Shown: positions 25,341-34,659, counted from the first letter of the stretch. The stretch: DNA of 64,000 bases from Schaalia sp. HMT-172 (GCF_030644365.1 NZ_CP130058.1:496001-560000), one strand, 5' to 3'. Numbers and translations are program-made. Notes: generated by a model not told the origin, from the letters alone.

Positions 25341-27794
25341 ATGACTCAGTCTCTTATCATCGACCCCAACGAGGTGCGTCGCCCCGGGCACGTGAAGTTC
25401 CCCGACGTGCCCGTCAACCAGTACACCTTCGACCGTGAGACCGAACTCGCCCGCTACGGCGAAAAGGGCATGGTCCAGATGCTCCACGACATGATCGTCG
25501 TGCGCACCTTCGAGTCGATGCTCGACTCCATCAAGAAGACCGGCCAGTGGGAAGGCGTCGAGTACAACCACCGCGGCCCCGCCCACCTGGGCATCGGCCA
25601 GGAGAGCGCCTACGTCGGTCAGAGCTTTGTGCTCAAACCCGAGGACTTCATCTTCGGCTCCCACCGCTCCCACGGCGAGATCCTCGCCAAGTGCTACTCG
25701 GCCATGCACCAGATGGACGAGGGCCAGCTCGAGGGCATCATGAAGGGCTTCCTCGGCGGCGAGACCCTCTCCTACGCTGAAAAGATCGACTACAAGGACA
25801 CGAAGGACCTCACCGAGAACTTCATCCTCTTCGGCGCCCTCGCCGAGATCTTTGCCCGCAAGTCCGGCTTCAACCGCGGCCTGGGCGGCTCGATGCACAC
25901 CTTCTTCCTGCCCTTTGGCTCCTACCCGAACAACGCGATCGTCGGCGGCTCCGCCCCGATCGCCAACGGCGCGGCCCTGTTCAAGCGCATCAACCGCAAG
26001 CCCGGCATCGTCATCTCCAACGTCGGTGACGCCGCCCTGGCCTGTGGCCCCGTGTGGGAGGCCATGAACTTCGCGGCCATGGACCAGTTCCGCTCGCTGT
26101 GGCGCGAGGAGGACGGCGGCAACCCGCCGATCCTGTTCAACTTCTTCAACAACTTCTACGGCATGGGCGGCCAGACCTTCGGCGAGACCATGGGATATGA
26201 GATCCTCGCCCGTGTGGGCGCGGCCCTCAACCCCGAGGCCATGCACGCCGAGCGCGTCGACGGCCTCAACCCGCTGGCCGTCGCGGATGCGACCACCCGC
26301 AAGAAGAAGATCCTCGAGGAGGGCCGCGGCCCCGTCCTCATGGACACCATCACCTACCGCTTCTCCGGCCACTCCCCGTCGGACGCTTCCTCGTACCGCA
26401 CGAAGGAAGAGGTCGAGCTGTGGGAGCAGGTCGACTGCATCAAGGAATACTCGAACCTGCTGATCTCCAACGGCCTGACCACGCAGGACGAGATCGACGG
26501 CTACGCGGCCTCGCTGACCGACAAGCTGGTCAAGGTCCTCAAGCTGGCCATCGACGACGAGGCCACCCCGCGCGTCGCGGACGGCTACATCGACACCGTC
26601 ATGTTCTCCAACGAGAAGGTCGAGGCCTTCGACGACGCGACCCCCGAGATCGACCTCGAGGACAACCCGCGCGTCAAGGCCCTGGCCAAGAAGGTGCGCT
26701 CCTCCGTCGATGAGAACGGCAAGCCCGTCTCCAAGATGCGCATGTACCAGTTCCGTGACGGCCTCTTCGAGGCGATGCTGCACCGCTTCAAGACCGACCC
26801 GACGATGGCCGCATGGGGCGAGGAAAACCGCGACTGGGGCGGCGCCTTCGCCGTCTACCGCGGCCTGACCGAGGCCCTGCCCTACCGTCGCCTCTTCAAC
26901 TCGCCCATCGCCGAGGCCTCGATCGTGGGCGCCGGCGTCGGCTACGCGATGGCCGGTGGCCGCGCGGTCGTCGAGCTCATGTACTGCGACTTCCTGGGCC
27001 GCTCCGGTGACGAGGTCTTCAACCAGATGGCCAAGTGGCAGTCGATGAGCGCCGGTCTGCTCAAGATGCCCCTCGTCCTGCGCGTGTCGGTGGGCGCCAA
27101 GTACGGCGCGCAGCACTCCCAGGACTGGAGCGCGCTCGTCGCCCACATCCCGGGTCTCAAGGTCTACTTCCCGACGACCCCGACCGACGCCAAGGGCATG
27201 CTCAACCTCGCCCTGGCCGGAACCGACCCCGTCGTCTTCCTCGAGAGCCAGAAGCTCTACGACAAGGGCGAGGACTTCGAGCCCGGCGGCGTGCCCGAGG
27301 GCTACTACGAGACCGAAGAGGGCGAGCCGGCGATCCGCCGCGAGGGCACCGACATCACGATCGCTGCCTACGGCGCGACCGTGTACAAGGCCCTGGAAGC
27401 CGCGGACGTCCTGGCCGAGAAGTACGGCCTGAGCGCCGAGGTCATCGACCTGCGCTTCGTCGCCCCGCTGAACTACGACAAGCTCATCGCGTCCGTGAAG
27501 AAGACCGGTCGCCTCGTCCTCACCTCGGACGCGGTCGAGCGCGGATCCTTCCTCAACACGGTTGCCGCCAACGTGCAGACCCTCGCCTTCGACGCCCTCG
27601 ACGCGCCGATCGCGGTCGTCGGCTCGCGCAACGGCATCACGCCCGGACCCGAGCTTGAGTCGTACTTCTTCCCGCAGGTCTCCTGGATCCTCGACTCGAT
27701 CCACGAGCGCATCCTGCCGCTGCCCGGCCACGTGCCCACCACGAAGCACGCGACCGAGGCCGAGATCGCTCGCCTGAACCGCGAGGGTCTGTAA
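25341..27794 (+). CDS. E1 component, fused alpha-beta TPP-dependent dehydrogenase
   Basis: 817 residues combining both E1 subunits of the PDH/BCKDH/acetoin dehydrogenase family. Residues about 40-430 are E1-alpha-like: [30 protein letters not shown] and the TPP/Mg region from [18 protein letters not shown] to [12 protein letters not shown]. Residues about 465-817 are E1-beta-like: [37 protein letters not shown] and [15 protein letters not shown]. It decarboxylates a 2-oxoacid or, if acetoin-like, cleaves an alpha-hydroxy methyl ketone, passing the acyl group to E2. Fusion of alpha and beta is uncommon. The substrate is unknown; the sugar context argues against housekeeping pyruvate dehydrogenase. 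Confidence 0.9.
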   Translation: MTQSLIIDPNEVRRPGHVKFPDVPVNQYTFDRETELARYGEKGMVQMLHDMIVVRTFESMLDSIKKTGQWEGVEYNHRGPAHLGIGQESAYVGQSFVLKPEDFIFGSHRSHGEILAKCYSAMHQMDEGQLEGIMKGFLGGETLSYAEKIDYKDTKDLTENFILFGALAEIFARKSGFNRGLGGSMHTFFLPFGSYPNNAIVGGSAPIANGAALFKRINRKPGIVISNVGDAALACGPVWEAMNFAAMDQFRSLWREEDGGNPPILFNFFNNFYGMGGQTFGETMGYEILARVGAALNPEAMHAERVDGLNPLAVADATTRKKKILEEGRGPVLMDTITYRFSGHSPSDASSYRTKEEVELWEQVDCIKEYSNLLISNGLTTQDEIDGYAASLTDKLVKVLKLAIDDEATPRVADGYIDTVMFSNEKVEAFDDATPEIDLEDNPRVKALAKKVRSSVDENGKPVSKMRMYQFRDGLFEAMLHRFKTDPTMAAWGEENRDWGGAFAVYRGLTEALPYRRLFNSPIAEASIVGAGVGYAMAGGRAVVELMYCDFLGRSGDEVFNQMAKWQSMSAGLLKMPLVLRVSVGAKYGAQHSQDWSALVAHIPGLKVYFPTTPTDAKGMLNLALAGTDPVVFLESQKLYDKGEDFEPGGVPEGYYETEEGEPAIRREGTDITIAAYGATVYKALEAADVLAEKYGLSAEVIDLRFVAPLNYDKLIASVKKTGRLVLTSDAVERGSFLNTVAANVQTLAFDALDAPIAVVGSRNGITPGPELESYFFPQVSWILDSIHERILPLPGHVPTTKHATEAEIARLNREGL

Positions 27795-27800
27795 AGCACT

Positions 27801-27919
27801 GGGGGCGGGCCGCTCCTCCCCCCCTTTCCGGCCCGCCCCCGTCCGAGGCTCGCATTCCCTGATGCGAGCCGCGCGAGGCCGGGGCAAACCTCCTCCTCAC
27901 CTGTGCCCCGGCCTCGCGC
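27801..27919. terminator. stacked hairpins between E1 and PHP genes
   Basis: First an 11-bp stem (27801-27811 with 27830-27840). Then GCGCGAGGCCGGGGC (27871-27885) pairs perfectly with 27905-27919, a 15-bp stem of the GAGGCCGGGGC family found also at 30329-30382, 32044-32086 and 33125-33154. Confidence 0.65.
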
Positions 27920-27962
27920 CCCCTTCCCCCGTGCCCACCCCAACGAAGAGATGGCAAAACCC

Positions 27963-29270
27963 ATGGACATCACCAACGACCCGGCTGCAACCCCGGCCCA
28001 GCGCATCGAGGCGCTGCGCGCGCTAGCCGCCGACGAGCACTTCCCGACCTGGGTGCCCGAGTCGAACAACCACATCCACACCTGCTTCTCCTTCAGCCCC
28101 TATACGCCCACGCACGCCGCCCTGCTGGCGCGCCGGGCCGGCCTGCGCGTCGTCGGCTCGGTCGACCACGACTCGATCGGCGCCGCCGCTGAGATGAGCG
28201 AGGCGACCCGCATCCTGGGCATGGGTTCCGTCACCGGCTTCGAGATCCGCGCCCGCTTCGGCGAGGGCACGCCTCTGGCGCAGCGCAAGCTCAACAACCC
28301 CGACTCCGTGGGCGTGGCCTACATGACCGTCCAGGGCGTGCCCGCCCCGGCACGCGAGACGGTCGCGAAGTGGCTTGCCCCGAGGCGCGCCGCCCGCCTG
28401 GAGCGCACCCTCGCGATGGCCGAGCGCGCCAACGCGATCCTCACCGACCTCGGCCTGGAGCCCTTCGATCCTCAGGCCGATATGGTCGACATCTCCCAGT
28501 ACGCCAACGGCGGCGGGATCACCGAGCGGCACCTGCTGGCCGCCATGGCCTCGGCCCTGATCCGCGGTTTCGGCCGTGGTCCCGCCCTGGTCCAGGGCCT
28601 GGACTCGATGGGCGTCGAGATTCCCGCCTCCCTCGCGCACGTCCTGTCCGACGCCGACAACCCGCACCTCATGTACGACCTGCTGGGCGTCCTCAAAGCC
28701 AACTACCTGGATCGCATCTACATCCAGCCCACCGACGAGCTGCCGAGCGCCGCCGAGGTCGTCGCCTTCGCCGACTCGGTCGGCGCGATCGCCACCTACG
28801 CCTACCTGGGCGACGTGTCCGCCTCGCCGACCGGTGACAAGAAGGCCGAAAAGTTCGAGGACGACTTCCTCGACGAGCTCTTCGAGTACATGGAGTCCAT
28901 CGGCCTGCGCGCCGTGACCTACATGCCCCCGCGCAACACCCCCGAGCAGCTGGCGCGCATCCACGCGCTCGCGGCCGCCCACGGCATGCTCGAGATCTCG
29001 GGTGTCGATATCAACCAGCCCCGCCAGCGCTTCACGTGCGAGGAGCTGCGCCGCCCCGAATTCGCGGACCTCAACGAGGCCACGTGGGCCCTCGTCGCGC
29101 ACGAGGCCCTGTCTTCCCTGGACCCCGACCTGCACCTGCTGGGCCGCACCGGCCGCCTGAGCCCCGAGGCGCTCGCCCAGCGCATCGCGCAGTATGCGCC
29201 CCTGGGGCGCGCGATCGCGGACGGCGAGGACGCCGCCGACGTCGCCGCCCGAGCAACATCCATCAACTGA
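27963..29270 (+). CDS. PHP-domain metal-dependent hydrolase
   Basis: 435 residues. N-terminal PHP (polymerase and histidinol phosphatase) motifs: SNNHIHTCFSFSPYTP (HxH metal ligands, about residue 40), VVGSVDHDSIGAAAE and VTGFEIRARF, with VTYMPPRNTPEQ and SGVDINQPRQ later. The family contains phosphoesterases acting on sugar or nucleotide phosphates with two or three metal ions. Most of the remaining sequence is a large C-terminal region I cannot assign. Embedded between a 2-oxoacid/acetoin-type complex and two sugar-alcohol-type dehydrogenases, it may act on a phosphorylated deoxysugar intermediate. The start could be 27951; 27963 fits ribosome-site spacing better. Confidence 0.8.
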   Translation: MDITNDPAATPAQRIEALRALAADEHFPTWVPESNNHIHTCFSFSPYTPTHAALLARRAGLRVVGSVDHDSIGAAAEMSEATRILGMGSVTGFEIRARFGEGTPLAQRKLNNPDSVGVAYMTVQGVPAPARETVAKWLAPRRAARLERTLAMAERANAILTDLGLEPFDPQADMVDISQYANGGGITERHLLAAMASALIRGFGRGPALVQGLDSMGVEIPASLAHVLSDADNPHLMYDLLGVLKANYLDRIYIQPTDELPSAAEVVAFADSVGAIATYAYLGDVSASPTGDKKAEKFEDDFLDELFEYMESIGLRAVTYMPPRNTPEQLARIHALAAAHGMLEISGVDINQPRQRFTCEELRRPEFADLNEATWALVAHEALSSLDPDLHLLGRTGRLSPEALAQRIAQYAPLGRAIADGEDAADVAARATSIN

Positions 29271-29297
29271 CGAACGCGCAGAGAAAAGAGAACCATC

Positions 29298-30320
29298 ATG
29301 AGTAACGCTCCCGAGGTACGCGGGCTTTTCCTCAAGGCCCTGGGTCGCCCGGTCATCGTGGCGCCCTCCACCGCCGAGCCCACCGTCACCTTCGACGGCC
29401 CCCTCACCGAGGTGTGCCCCTGCTCCCTGAAGGAGACGGAGCTTCCCGTCGTCGTGCGGGCGGGGGAGGAGACCTACGAGGTGCGCCCCACGCGCACCGG
29501 CGAGCGCACCATCAACGGCCGCGTCGCCCTGGTCACGGGCGGCGCGCAGGGATTCGGCGCGGAGATCGCCCGAGGCCTCGTCGAGGCCGGCTGCTTCGTG
29601 TACGTCGCCGACCTCAACGGTGAGGGCGCCGCAGCCAAGGCCGCCGAGCTCGGCGGCGAAGGCGTCGCCCACCCGATCACCGTCAACGTCGCCGACGAGG
29701 ACTCCGTGGCCGCGATGGCCGCCGAGATCGAGCGCGTCACCGGCGGCCTCGACCTGGTCGTCTCCAACGCGGGCATCGTGCGCGCCGGCTCCGTCCTCGA
29801 GCAGGACGCCTCGGCATTCCGCCTGTCCACGGACATCAACTACGTGGCTTTCTTCCTGGTCACTAAGCACCTGGGACAGCTCCTGGCCCGCCAGCACTCC
29901 ACCGCCCCCGAGTGGCTCACCGACATCATCCAGATCAACTCCAAGTCCGGCCTGGTTGGCTCGAACAAGAACGCCGCATACGCGGGCTCGAAGTTCGGCG
30001 GCATCGGCCTGGTCCAGTCCTTCGCCCTCGAGATGGTCGCCCACGGCGTCAAGGTCAACGCGATCTGCCCCGGCAACTTCTACGACGGCCCCCTCTGGTC
30101 CGACCCGGACCGCGGCCTCTTCGTCCAGTACCTGAACTCCGGGAAGGTTCCCGGCGCCAAGACCGTCGCCGACGTCAAGGAGTTCTACGAGGCCAAGGTG
30201 CCCATGCGGCGCGGCGCCCAGGGCATCGACGTCCTGCGCGCGATCTTCTACATCGTCGAGCAAGAGTACGAAACCGGTCAGGCCGTGCCCGTCACGGGTG
30301 GCCAGGTCATGCTCTCCTGA
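29298..30320 (+). CDS. SDR-family NAD(P)-dependent oxidoreductase with N-terminal extension
   Basis: 340 residues, about 90 longer than a classical SDR. The extra N-terminal 70 residues (VRGLFLKALGRPVIVAPST onward) are of unknown role. The Rossmann loop is VALVTGGAQGFGAEIA, VVSNAGIV is the NAG motif, and catalytic Tyr/Lys lie in AAYAGSKFGG with the preceding Ser in INSKSG. GVKVNAICPGNFYDGP follows. The protein resembles sorbitol-6-phosphate 2-dehydrogenase-like enzymes, so oxidation or reduction of a sugar-alcohol phosphate is a reasonable guess. It is 27 bases after the PHP gene. Confidence 0.88.
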   Translation: MSNAPEVRGLFLKALGRPVIVAPSTAEPTVTFDGPLTEVCPCSLKETELPVVVRAGEETYEVRPTRTGERTINGRVALVTGGAQGFGAEIARGLVEAGCFVYVADLNGEGAAAKAAELGGEGVAHPITVNVADEDSVAAMAAEIERVTGGLDLVVSNAGIVRAGSVLEQDASAFRLSTDINYVAFFLVTKHLGQLLARQHSTAPEWLTDIIQINSKSGLVGSNKNAAYAGSKFGGIGLVQSFALEMVAHGVKVNAICPGNFYDGPLWSDPDRGLFVQYLNSGKVPGAKTVADVKEFYEAKVPMRRGAQGIDVLRAIFYIVEQEYETGQAVPVTGGQVMLS

Positions 30321-30328
30321 CACCGTCT

Positions 30329-30382
30329 CGAGGCCGGGGCCCCAGGGTGGTCACGGTCCCCTCCGCGGGTGCCCCGGCCTCG
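30329..30382. repeat. GAGGCCGGGGC palindromic element
   Basis: CGAGGCCGGGGC (30329-30340) pairs with GCCCCGGCCTCG (30371-30382) around a 30-base loop. One of several copies of this intercistronic element. Confidence 0.65.
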
Positions 30383-30426
30383 TCCCTCCCGTTCCCATCG
30401 TCGTTTTCCCAGTGAAGGAGTCAGTC

Positions 30427-32025
30427 ATGACCCAGGTTCCCTCCACCCAGTACGCCATCCAAATCGTCGGCAAGGAGGAGTTCGTCGTTAACCCGGCGAA
30501 GCCCGTTGACCCCGTTGGCCCCACGCAGATCCTGCTCGAGGTCGAAGCCTGCGGCATCTGCTTCTCCGATACGAAGCTGCTCCACCAGTTCGACAGCCAC
30601 CCGCGCAAGTCCGACGTGGTGGCGGGCATCGACCTGGACGCCCTCAAGGACATTCCGTCCTACCACCCCAACCAGGAGGCGGTGACTCCCGGCCACGAGC
30701 CCGTCGTGCGCGTCGTGCAGGTCGGCGAGAAGGTTACGCACTTCAAGGTTGGTGACCGTCTGCTGGTCCAGGCGGACTGGAAGCACCTGCGCACCGCGAA
30801 GTCCAACGGTGCCTTCGGCTACAACTTCGACGGTGCGCTCGAGGAATACGTCGTCGTCGACGAGCGCTGCGTCGTGTCCCCGGATGGCGAAGAGTACCTG
30901 ATCCACGTGTCTGAGGGCCCCTCGGCCGCAGCCGTCGGCCTCATCGAGCCGTGGGCGACCGTCGAAGGCTCCTACGCGTGGGCCGAGCGTAATCACGTCG
31001 CCGACGGCGGGCGCCTGCTGGTCGTCGGCGAGGGCGACATCGATGCGCTGACCGCCGAGCACAAGCCCGCCGAGGTCGTGCGCGTTGCCGCCGACCAGGT
31101 CGAGGGCGTCGACGGAGAGTTCGACGACGTCGTGTTCTTCGGCTCGGACGCCAACGCGATCGAGAAGGCCGCGCTCCTGATCGGCACCCGCGGCACTATG
31201 TGCGTCGTCCTGGGTGGCGGATCGATCGAGCGCAAGGTGTCCCTGGACATCGGCCGCGTCCACTACGACTTCATTCGCTTCTGCGGCACGACCGGATCGG
31301 ATCCGCGGCAGGGATACGCCTGGATTCCCGCTAACGGCGATCTGCGCGAGAACGACCGTTGCGTCTTCGTCGGCGCCGCCGGCCCGATGGGCGTCATGCA
31401 CACGATGCGCGCCGTCACCTCGGGTGTCCCCGGCATCTCCGTGGTCGGCACCGACCTGTCGGATGAACGCCTGGCGAACCTCGCGGCCGTCGTCGGCCCG
31501 ACCGCGCAGAAGAACGGCGTGCCGCTGGACATCATCAACACCGCCTCGACGCCCCTCGAGCACGGCTACACCTACGCGACGTGCCTCGTGCCCGTCCCCG
31601 CGCTGGTCTCCCAGGCCGTCGACCTGCTGGCCCAGGGCGGCATCCTCAACGCGTTCGCGGGCATCCCGGCCGGCACGTTCGGTGACTTCGACCTGCAGGG
31701 CATCATCGAACGCCAGATCTTCATGCTGGGAACCTCCGGCTCTGACGTGTCCGACATGCGCACGGTTCTGCGCAAGATCGAGGACGGCGTCATCGACACC
31801 ACGATCTCGCTGTGGGCGGTCACCGGCATGGCGGGCTTCGGCGACGCCATCAACTCGGTCATCAACCGCACGTCGGGCGGTAAGATCATGGTCTTCCCGT
31901 CGCTGCACGACCTGGGCCTCACGCCGCTGAGCGAACTGGCCGAGAAGTTCCCGCAGGTCGCGGCCGCCATGAAGGACGGCCTGTGGACCAAGGAGTCCGA
32001 GGAAGCGCTGCTCGCCACGGAGTAA
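30427..32025 (+). CDS. zinc-dependent medium-chain dehydrogenase, long form (sorbose-1-phosphate reductase-like)
   Basis: 532 residues, far longer than usual MDR enzymes (about 350-400). The N-terminal catalytic fold has VEACGICFSDTKLLH (zinc Cys) and VTPGHEPVVRVV (zinc His/Glu); the four-cysteine structural zinc loop is absent, as in SorE-type enzymes. NAD(P) binding is at CVFVGAAGPMGVMHTM. Between them is an extra segment (DDVVFFGSDANAIEKAALL to FIRFCGTTGSDPRQGY) that mirrors the C-terminal half of the Rossmann domain (LLAQGGILNAFAGIP to FMLGTSGSDVSDMRT). L-sorbose-1-phosphate reductase reduces C2 of a ketose 1-phosphate, the position present in L-fuculose 1-phosphate. Function inferred. 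Last gene of the operon. Confidence 0.82.
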   Translation: MTQVPSTQYAIQIVGKEEFVVNPAKPVDPVGPTQILLEVEACGICFSDTKLLHQFDSHPRKSDVVAGIDLDALKDIPSYHPNQEAVTPGHEPVVRVVQVGEKVTHFKVGDRLLVQADWKHLRTAKSNGAFGYNFDGALEEYVVVDERCVVSPDGEEYLIHVSEGPSAAAVGLIEPWATVEGSYAWAERNHVADGGRLLVVGEGDIDALTAEHKPAEVVRVAADQVEGVDGEFDDVVFFGSDANAIEKAALLIGTRGTMCVVLGGGSIERKVSLDIGRVHYDFIRFCGTTGSDPRQGYAWIPANGDLRENDRCVFVGAAGPMGVMHTMRAVTSGVPGISVVGTDLSDERLANLAAVVGPTAQKNGVPLDIINTASTPLEHGYTYATCLVPVPALVSQAVDLLAQGGILNAFAGIPAGTFGDFDLQGIIERQIFMLGTSGSDVSDMRTVLRKIEDGVIDTTISLWAVTGMAGFGDAINSVINRTSGGKIMVFPSLHDLGLTPLSELAEKFPQVAAAMKDGLWTKESEEALLATE

Positions 32026-32043
32026 GCGCACGCTCGTGCGATA

Positions 32044-32090
32044 GGGCCCCGGCCTCGTTCGTGTTCCTGGGACGAGGTCGGGGCCCCCTT
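32044..32090. terminator. terminator after the MDR gene
   Basis: A 15-bp stem (32044-32058 with 32072-32086, one G-T pair) of the GGCCCCGGCCTCG family, followed by CCCTT. Ends the deoxysugar operon. Confidence 0.75.
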
Positions 32091-32264
32091 GTGCCGCGTG
32101 TGCCCTGTGCGCCGCTTGGGAGGGGCCGTCGGCGGATGCGTTGTCTGTGTCGGCGTTGGTGGCGCCCGATGGAGGGGAAGACTCTTGCGAAAAGGGCCCG
32201 CGCCTGCCAGGTTTCTGTCATCATGGGTGTCATAAGCGTTGCGAGGCGGAACGAGGAGGTTACC

Positions 32265-33092
32265 GTGAGATTCGACGATAGTGTGACAAGCGAGCGCTAC
32301 GTGGCGCTGCAGGCGTGGCTGTACGGGCAGATGTCCCCGCGCGCGCCTCACGCGACGCGGTGTTTCGCAGAGGATTCGCTGTGCCTCTACGACGCGTTTC
32401 TGTCAGTGCTTGTCGGCACGGGGTTGGGGTTCGCCCAGTTCGACGATAATCGCGCCCATCACGGGCTCTACGCCTTCGACTTTTTCGTGGGAGACATCAA
32501 GGTGCCGTCGCTCGGCAAGGGCGTTGATGGGCAGAGGGCGACCGGCATGGCGGGGGAGTATGCGACGGACGCCACCGGCCGTGCGATGTGCCATGCCCTC
32601 GTCGACACGTGGCTCGGGGAAACGGGCAGGCGCATCCCGTTCGTGGCCTCCGTGATCGCCTCCGTGGACACCCTCGAGCTCGTCGCCGATGTGAGCGTCG
32701 ACGAGTGCGTCTTCGAGTGTGACCTGCCGCCCGGATACGCGCGCTCCACCGCGAACTGCCCGTGGGAGGACGGGAGCCTGCCGATCGGCGCGCTCGATTC
32801 GTCTCTGGTGATCCCCGGTCCACTCATCTACGTGGAGGCGGGCGTGCGATATGAGGGACAGGTTATGTCCTGCTTGGGCTTCGACGAGGTCGTGGCCTCG
32901 TGGGTGCAGATGGGGCTCTCTGTGGAGTCCTCCACGGCCTCCGGCACCGGAGCGACTGCCGTTCTGCGCGCCCCGCACGGGGGCCCTGAGATGCTCGGGT
33001 GGGCTGCCGACGCAGTGGCTCGCGCCCTGTCCGCGTGCGGGTACACCGGGGTAGTGCAGATCCGAGCGCGCTTCGCTCACGCGCCGGCGTAG
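32265..33092 (+). CDS. hypothetical protein
   Basis: 275 residues from a GTG with a perfect GAGGAGG site 7 bases upstream. No domain recognised and no signal peptide or transmembrane helix. It is globular and acidic, with segments such as DNRAHHGLYAFDFFVGDIKVPS and CVFECDLPPGYARSTANCP. It lies alone between two terminators, with the operon of fucose-like genes on one side and the AGCS symporter converging on the other. Bases 32091-32264 show no other gene. Confidence 0.65.
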   Translation: MRFDDSVTSERYVALQAWLYGQMSPRAPHATRCFAEDSLCLYDAFLSVLVGTGLGFAQFDDNRAHHGLYAFDFFVGDIKVPSLGKGVDGQRATGMAGEYATDATGRAMCHALVDTWLGETGRRIPFVASVIASVDTLELVADVSVDECVFECDLPPGYARSTANCPWEDGSLPIGALDSSLVIPGPLIYVEAGVRYEGQVMSCLGFDEVVASWVQMGLSVESSTASGTGATAVLRAPHGGPEMLGWAADAVARALSACGYTGVVQIRARFAHAPA

Positions 33093-33124
33093 TATCCGAT
33101 CGCCACGCCGTCGCGCATAACGAA

Positions 33125-33154
33125 GCCCCGGCCTCGTCGATGCGAGGCCGGGGC
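33125..33154. terminator. bidirectional terminator
   Basis: GCCCCGGCCTCG (33125-33136) pairs perfectly with 33143-33154, loop TCGATG. It serves the convergent hypothetical gene and AGCS symporter gene. Confidence 0.75.
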
Positions 33155-33177
33155 AAGGCGTGTGGAGCAGTGCTCGC

Positions 33178-34659
33178 TTAGACGGCCGCCTTCTCGGCAG
33201 CGTCCTTGGTGGAGGCCGGAGCCTTATCCTGCCAGTAATCCAGTTCGGAGGGGTCCAAGCCAATCGAGGAGGCCCTGAACTTCGGGTCGAGGCCCGCCTT
33301 ACGCTGCGCCGTGTAGTCGTCAGCGCAGTCGACGGCGATCTTGCCGAGGAACACGATGACGGGCAGGTTGATGAGCGCCATGAGGCCCATCAGGATGTCG
33401 CCCAGGTTCCACGCGACCTCAAACTTCAGGAGCGCGCCGCAGAACACCAGGGCAGCGGCCGCGAGGCGGAAAACGGTGAGCATCCAGTGCTTGATCTCGA
33501 TCTTGCCCAGCAGGAAGCGGAAGTTGACCTCGGCGTAGTAGAAGTTGCCGACCAGCGTGGTGAACGCGAAGAGGAACAGTGCAACCGAGATGAAGACCTG
33601 CGCGACCGGCTGACCCAGAACGGTGGCCATCGCGTCCTTGACGAGGGGAGCACCCGTCACGCCGTTGTCAGAGCCGACGCCCGAGGACAGGACGACGAAC
33701 GCGGTGAAGGTACAGATGATCATCGTGTCGATAAAGACGGAGAGCATCTGGACGAGGCCCTGCTTGGCGGGGTGCGACACGGAGGCGGAGGCCGCAGCGT
33801 TAGGAGCCGAACCGACACCGGCCTCGTTCGAGTAGAGGCCACGCTTGATGCCGTACATCATGGCCGATCCCGCGAAACCGCCGAAGATAGCGTCGAAGTC
33901 GAAGGCGCCGTGGAAAATCGCGGAGAACATCGCGGGAATGTTCTGGTAGTTGACGGCGATGACGACCGCGCCCACACCCAGGTAGATAATCGCCATGATC
34001 GGGACCATGTAGCCCGTCACGTCGGTGAGGCGGCGAGTGCCGCCCAGAATCGACGCGGCCATGAGGACCGCGAGGATCGCGCCGACAAACCACGGCGTCC
34101 AGGCATTCGCCCAGCTGTAGTGCATGAAGGTGTCAGCCACGTTGTAGGAGGCCAGCAAGTTGAAGCCACCCATGTAGGTCAGAATTAAGACGATTGCGAA
34201 GAGGTAGGCAAGCCAGCTCGCCTTCAAAGCAGTCTGGATGTAGTAGGCCGGGCCACCGTAGGAGTGGTGGGGGCCCCGCTTCTTGTAGATCTGCGCGAGC
34301 GTCGACTCGATGAAGGCCGAGGCGCCGCCGAGCGTGGCAATGACCCACATCCAGAAAACAGAGCCGGCACCGCCGAGAGTCACGGCGGTGGCGACGCCCG
34401 CAATGTTACCGACGCCGACGCGCGAGGCCGTGGAAACCATCAGCGCGCGGAAGGAGGACACGCCGCCTTCCTTCTTCGGGGGCTCCATGACGACGCGGAG
34501 CGCTTCGATAAACATGCGCAGCGGAAGCGCGCGAGTGAAGAGGAAGAAGAAGAGGCCAACCGCGATCAGAAGCGCGACGAGCAGGTACGTATACATGAAG
34601 CCTGAAATCGTATCCAGGGTCCCGGCGAGATCAAAGTCCGGGGGCAGGAGTCCATTCAT
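33178..34659 (-). CDS. alanine:sodium symporter, AGCS family
   Basis: 493-residue membrane carrier coupling uptake of alanine or glycine to Na+ or H+. Family hallmarks are FRALMVSTASRVGVGNIAGVATAVTLGGAGSVFWMW (helix 2-3, ion and substrate site), GPAYYIQ and KRGLYSNEAGVGSAPNAAASA. About 10-11 transmembrane helices with a charged C-terminal tail. Encoded alone, convergent with the hypothetical gene. Confidence 0.93.
   Translation of the reverse strand: MNGLLPPDFDLAGTLDTISGFMYTYLLVALLIAVGLFFFLFTRALPLRMFIEALRVVMEPPKKEGGVSSFRALMVSTASRVGVGNIAGVATAVTLGGAGSVFWMWVIATLGGASAFIESTLAQIYKKRGPHHSYGGPAYYIQTALKASWLAYLFAIVLILTYMGGFNLLASYNVADTFMHYSWANAWTPWFVGAILAVLMAASILGGTRRLTDVTGYMVPIMAIIYLGVGAVVIAVNYQNIPAMFSAIFHGAFDFDAIFGGFAGSAMMYGIKRGLYSNEAGVGSAPNAAASASVSHPAKQGLVQMLSVFIDTMIICTFTAFVVLSSGVGSDNGVTGAPLVKDAMATVLGQPVAQVFISVALFLFAFTTLVGNFYYAEVNFRFLLGKIEIKHWMLTVFRLAAAALVFCGALLKFEVAWNLGDILMGLMALINLPVIVFLGKIAVDCADDYTAQRKAGLDPKFRASSIGLDPSELDYWQDKAPASTKDAAEKAAV

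Noticed and set aside
25323-27887. 854-residue frame antisense to the fused E1 gene
   Set aside because: Composition artefact of third-position GC; the sense strand has unmistakable E1 motifs.
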